Assembly (NCBI GenBank): GCA_003139415.1
Contig: PLIR01000152.1
Span: 1 to 41,584 of the forward strand
Source: Myxococcales bacterium
GTDB lineage: Bacteria > Myxococcota_A > Polyangia > Polyangiales > Polyangiaceae
DNA length: 41,584 nucleotides
Direction of reading: 5' to 3'
Under the pieces are notes generated by a model, which saw nothing but the letters and a program-made list of their open reading frames with translations, did not search any database and was not told the DNA's origin. The position numbers and the translations under genes were made by a program. This document shows positions 40,257 through 41,584 of the stretch, in pieces; the stretch's first letter is position 1; every line of letters begins with the position of its first letter.

Positions 40257-41584
40257 TCACCACGAGACGGGGACCGGCGTGGGGTTGCTGTCGGCCTGGG
40301 CGCTCGGATTGCCCAGTTCGTCGCTGCCCCCGAATCCCCAGCACGACACGTTGCCCGTGGAAAGCAGGGCGCACTCGTGGTTTGCGCCGGCCGCGATCGA
40401 GACGATGTTCGTCAGCTGCGCGACGGCCACGGGCGTGGAGGCCTGCTCCGGGTCGTTCGACCCTGACCCGAGCTCGCCGTTATAGTTCGCCCCCCAGCAC
40501 ACCGCCGATCCTCCCGTCCGCACCGCGCAGATCGTGGAGGACATGCTGCCAACGGAGAGCGACACGGCGTCGCTCAGCCCCGACACCTGGACGGGCGTCG
40601 ACGAGTCGTTGTCGCCTCCGTTGCCGAGCTGCGACGCGGCGTTGCTCCCCCAGCAGTTCACCGTTCCACCGGAGATGAGCGCGCACGCGGCGCCCGCCGA
40701 CGCCGTGATGGCGACGGCGCCCGAGAGGCCCATGACCGGCGCGGGCGTCGCCACGAAGAAGGGCGACGTGCCCGGCTCGGTGCCGTTACCAAGCTCCCCG
40801 TCGGCGTTGTATCCCCAGCAGTCCACCGTGCCGCCTGCGATGAGCGCGCACGTATAGTCCGCGAAGACCCCGCCGTTGCCGCCGATCGCGATCGCCGTGA
40901 CGTTGCTGAGCCCTGGCACGACCGTGGGCGTGGGCGAGCAAGAATCGCTGCCGCCATTGCAGGAAGTCGCAAGCGACGTCCCGAGCTCGCCGTAGTCGTT
41001 GGACCCCCAGCACTCGACCGTGCCGCCGTCGAGGAGAGCGCACGTGTGTGTCTGACCGGCCGCCAGAGCCTTGACGTTCGAGAGCCCGGCGACGGCGATC
41101 GGCGTGGGCGAGTTCGAGATGCCCCCGCCGTCGTCCGAGTCCGGGGAGGTGCCGAGCTGCCCGTAGCCGTTGTCGCCCCAGCACGCGACCGTGCCATCGG
41201 AGAGCAGGGCGCAGGCGTGCACGCCGCCGCCGGCGACCGCCTTGGCGGTGGTGATGCCGGGGATCGGGGCAGGCAGAGACTCGAAGCCCGCGGTGCCCGT
41301 GCCGAGCGCGTTGGACGTGCTGTCCCCCCACGAATCGATCGTCCCGTTGGAGAACACGGCGAACGAAGCTTCGTCCGTCTCGGCGATGGCGATGACCTTT
41401 TCGCACGCGTAGGAGGCGTCCGCCTGGAGCTGGAGGCAGAGCGGCGAGGTGACGCATGCGTTGGCGCAAGCGCCGCAGTTGGAGGCTTGGGTCAGATCCG
41501 TCTCGCACCCGGCGCTCGCGTCGTCGGCGCAGTGCGCCCACCCTGCGGCGCACGTGAGGCCCGGGAAGGCGCACTGATCCGAGA
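40257..41584 (-). CDS. Cys-rich RCC1-repeat secreted protein (partial)
   Basis: At least 441 residues; the 5' end lies beyond the right edge. The visible N-terminal part has spaced Cys residues of the type CAAGWAHCADDASAGCETDL then NCGACANAC, a motif frequent in secreted Sorangium/Myxococcus proteins. It is followed by seven RCC1-like blades with the pattern CALLxxGTVxCWGxNxxGxLG. Such proteins form beta-propellers. The 90-bp gap to the GGDEF gene holds nothing I recognise. Function unknown; probably exported, although the signal peptide is outside the window. Confidence 0.85.
   Translation of the reverse strand, partial: SDQCAFPGLTCAAGWAHCADDASAGCETDLTQASNCGACANACVTSPLCLQLQADASYACEKVIAIAETDEASFAVFSNGTIDSWGDSTSNALGTGTAGFESLPAPIPGITTAKAVAGGGVHACALLSDGTVACWGDNGYGQLGTSPDSDDGGGISNSPTPIAVAGLSNVKALAAGQTHTCALLDGGTVECWGSNDYGELGTSLATSCNGGSDSCSPTPTVVPGLSNVTAIAIGGNGGVFADYTCALIAGGTVDCWGYNADGELGNGTEPGTSPFFVATPAPVMGLSGAVAITASAGAACALISGGTVNCWGSNAASQLGNGGDNDSSTPVQVSGLSDAVSLSVGSMSSTICAVRTGGSAVCWGANYNGELGSGSNDPEQASTPVAVAQLTNIVSIAAGANHECALLSTGNVSCWGFGGSDELGNPSAQADSNPTPVPVSW

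Overview
The window is a high-GC, gene-dense stretch that looks chromosomal and most resembles a myxobacterium of the Polyangiales/Sorangium type. The pointers are the mixed chemosensory and Ser/Thr-kinase operon, a sigma54 activator with three PAS domains, a Cys-rich secreted protein with RCC1 repeats at the right edge, and many envelope proteins. No rRNA, tRNA, CRISPR array, transposase or integrase gene was seen. The taxonomic call is an inference from gene content.

Left part (1-13.6 kb, minus strand). After the first codons of a permease and a YceI-like gene comes a nine-gene block that is almost certainly one operon, read leftward from 13577 to 1006. Its order is: nucleotide-transporter-like (NTT/TLC) protein, outer-membrane beta-barrel, secreted protein with kinase-like motifs, PAP2 phosphatase, a second NTT-like transporter fused to HEAT repeats, a double cyclic-nucleotide-binding protein, PAP2, calcineurin-like phosphoesterase, PAP2. 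Junctions are overlaps of 4-8 nt or gaps of 1-32 nt. The set spans outer membrane, periplasm, inner membrane and cytosol and fits no pathway I know by name. It is the best candidate here for an undescribed system.

Middle (13.7-29.9 kb). This is a redox-enzyme region: GMC oxidoreductase, two paralogous SDR proteins on either side of a large winged-helix/ATPase/TPR regulator, a PAS3-sigma54 activator, an FMN reductase, an F420/NADP-type reductase, a quinone reductase-DoxX-pirin operon, a LysR regulator divergent from a flavin monooxygenase, and a hemerythrin-like protein with a small zinc ribbon. Five minus-strand promoters, upstream of YceI, the nine-gene operon, SDR1-GMC, the FMN reductase and the F420-type reductase, share one architecture. 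Each has three or four TTTGACG-like heptamers repeated head-to-tail at exactly 11-bp steps, then 21-22 bp, then a TAGGGT-like -10. This points to one regulon under a PhoB/OmpR/SARP-type winged-helix protein. The regulator at 16384-19260 is the only such protein in the window.

Right part (30-41.6 kb). A Wsp-like chemosensory operon (MCP, CheW, WspD-like Cys-motif CheW, CheA-REC) lacks CheR, CheB and a WspR-type output, and ends in a Ser/Thr kinase fused to a degenerate receiver. Next are a nucleotidyltransferase-like gene and the 3' part of a radical SAM/SPASM gene. At about 37820 the latter abuts head-to-head a 3' fragment of an unrelated secreted protein, a rearrangement or assembly junction. 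A membrane-bound PAS-GGDEF protein and the partial RCC1-repeat protein close the window.
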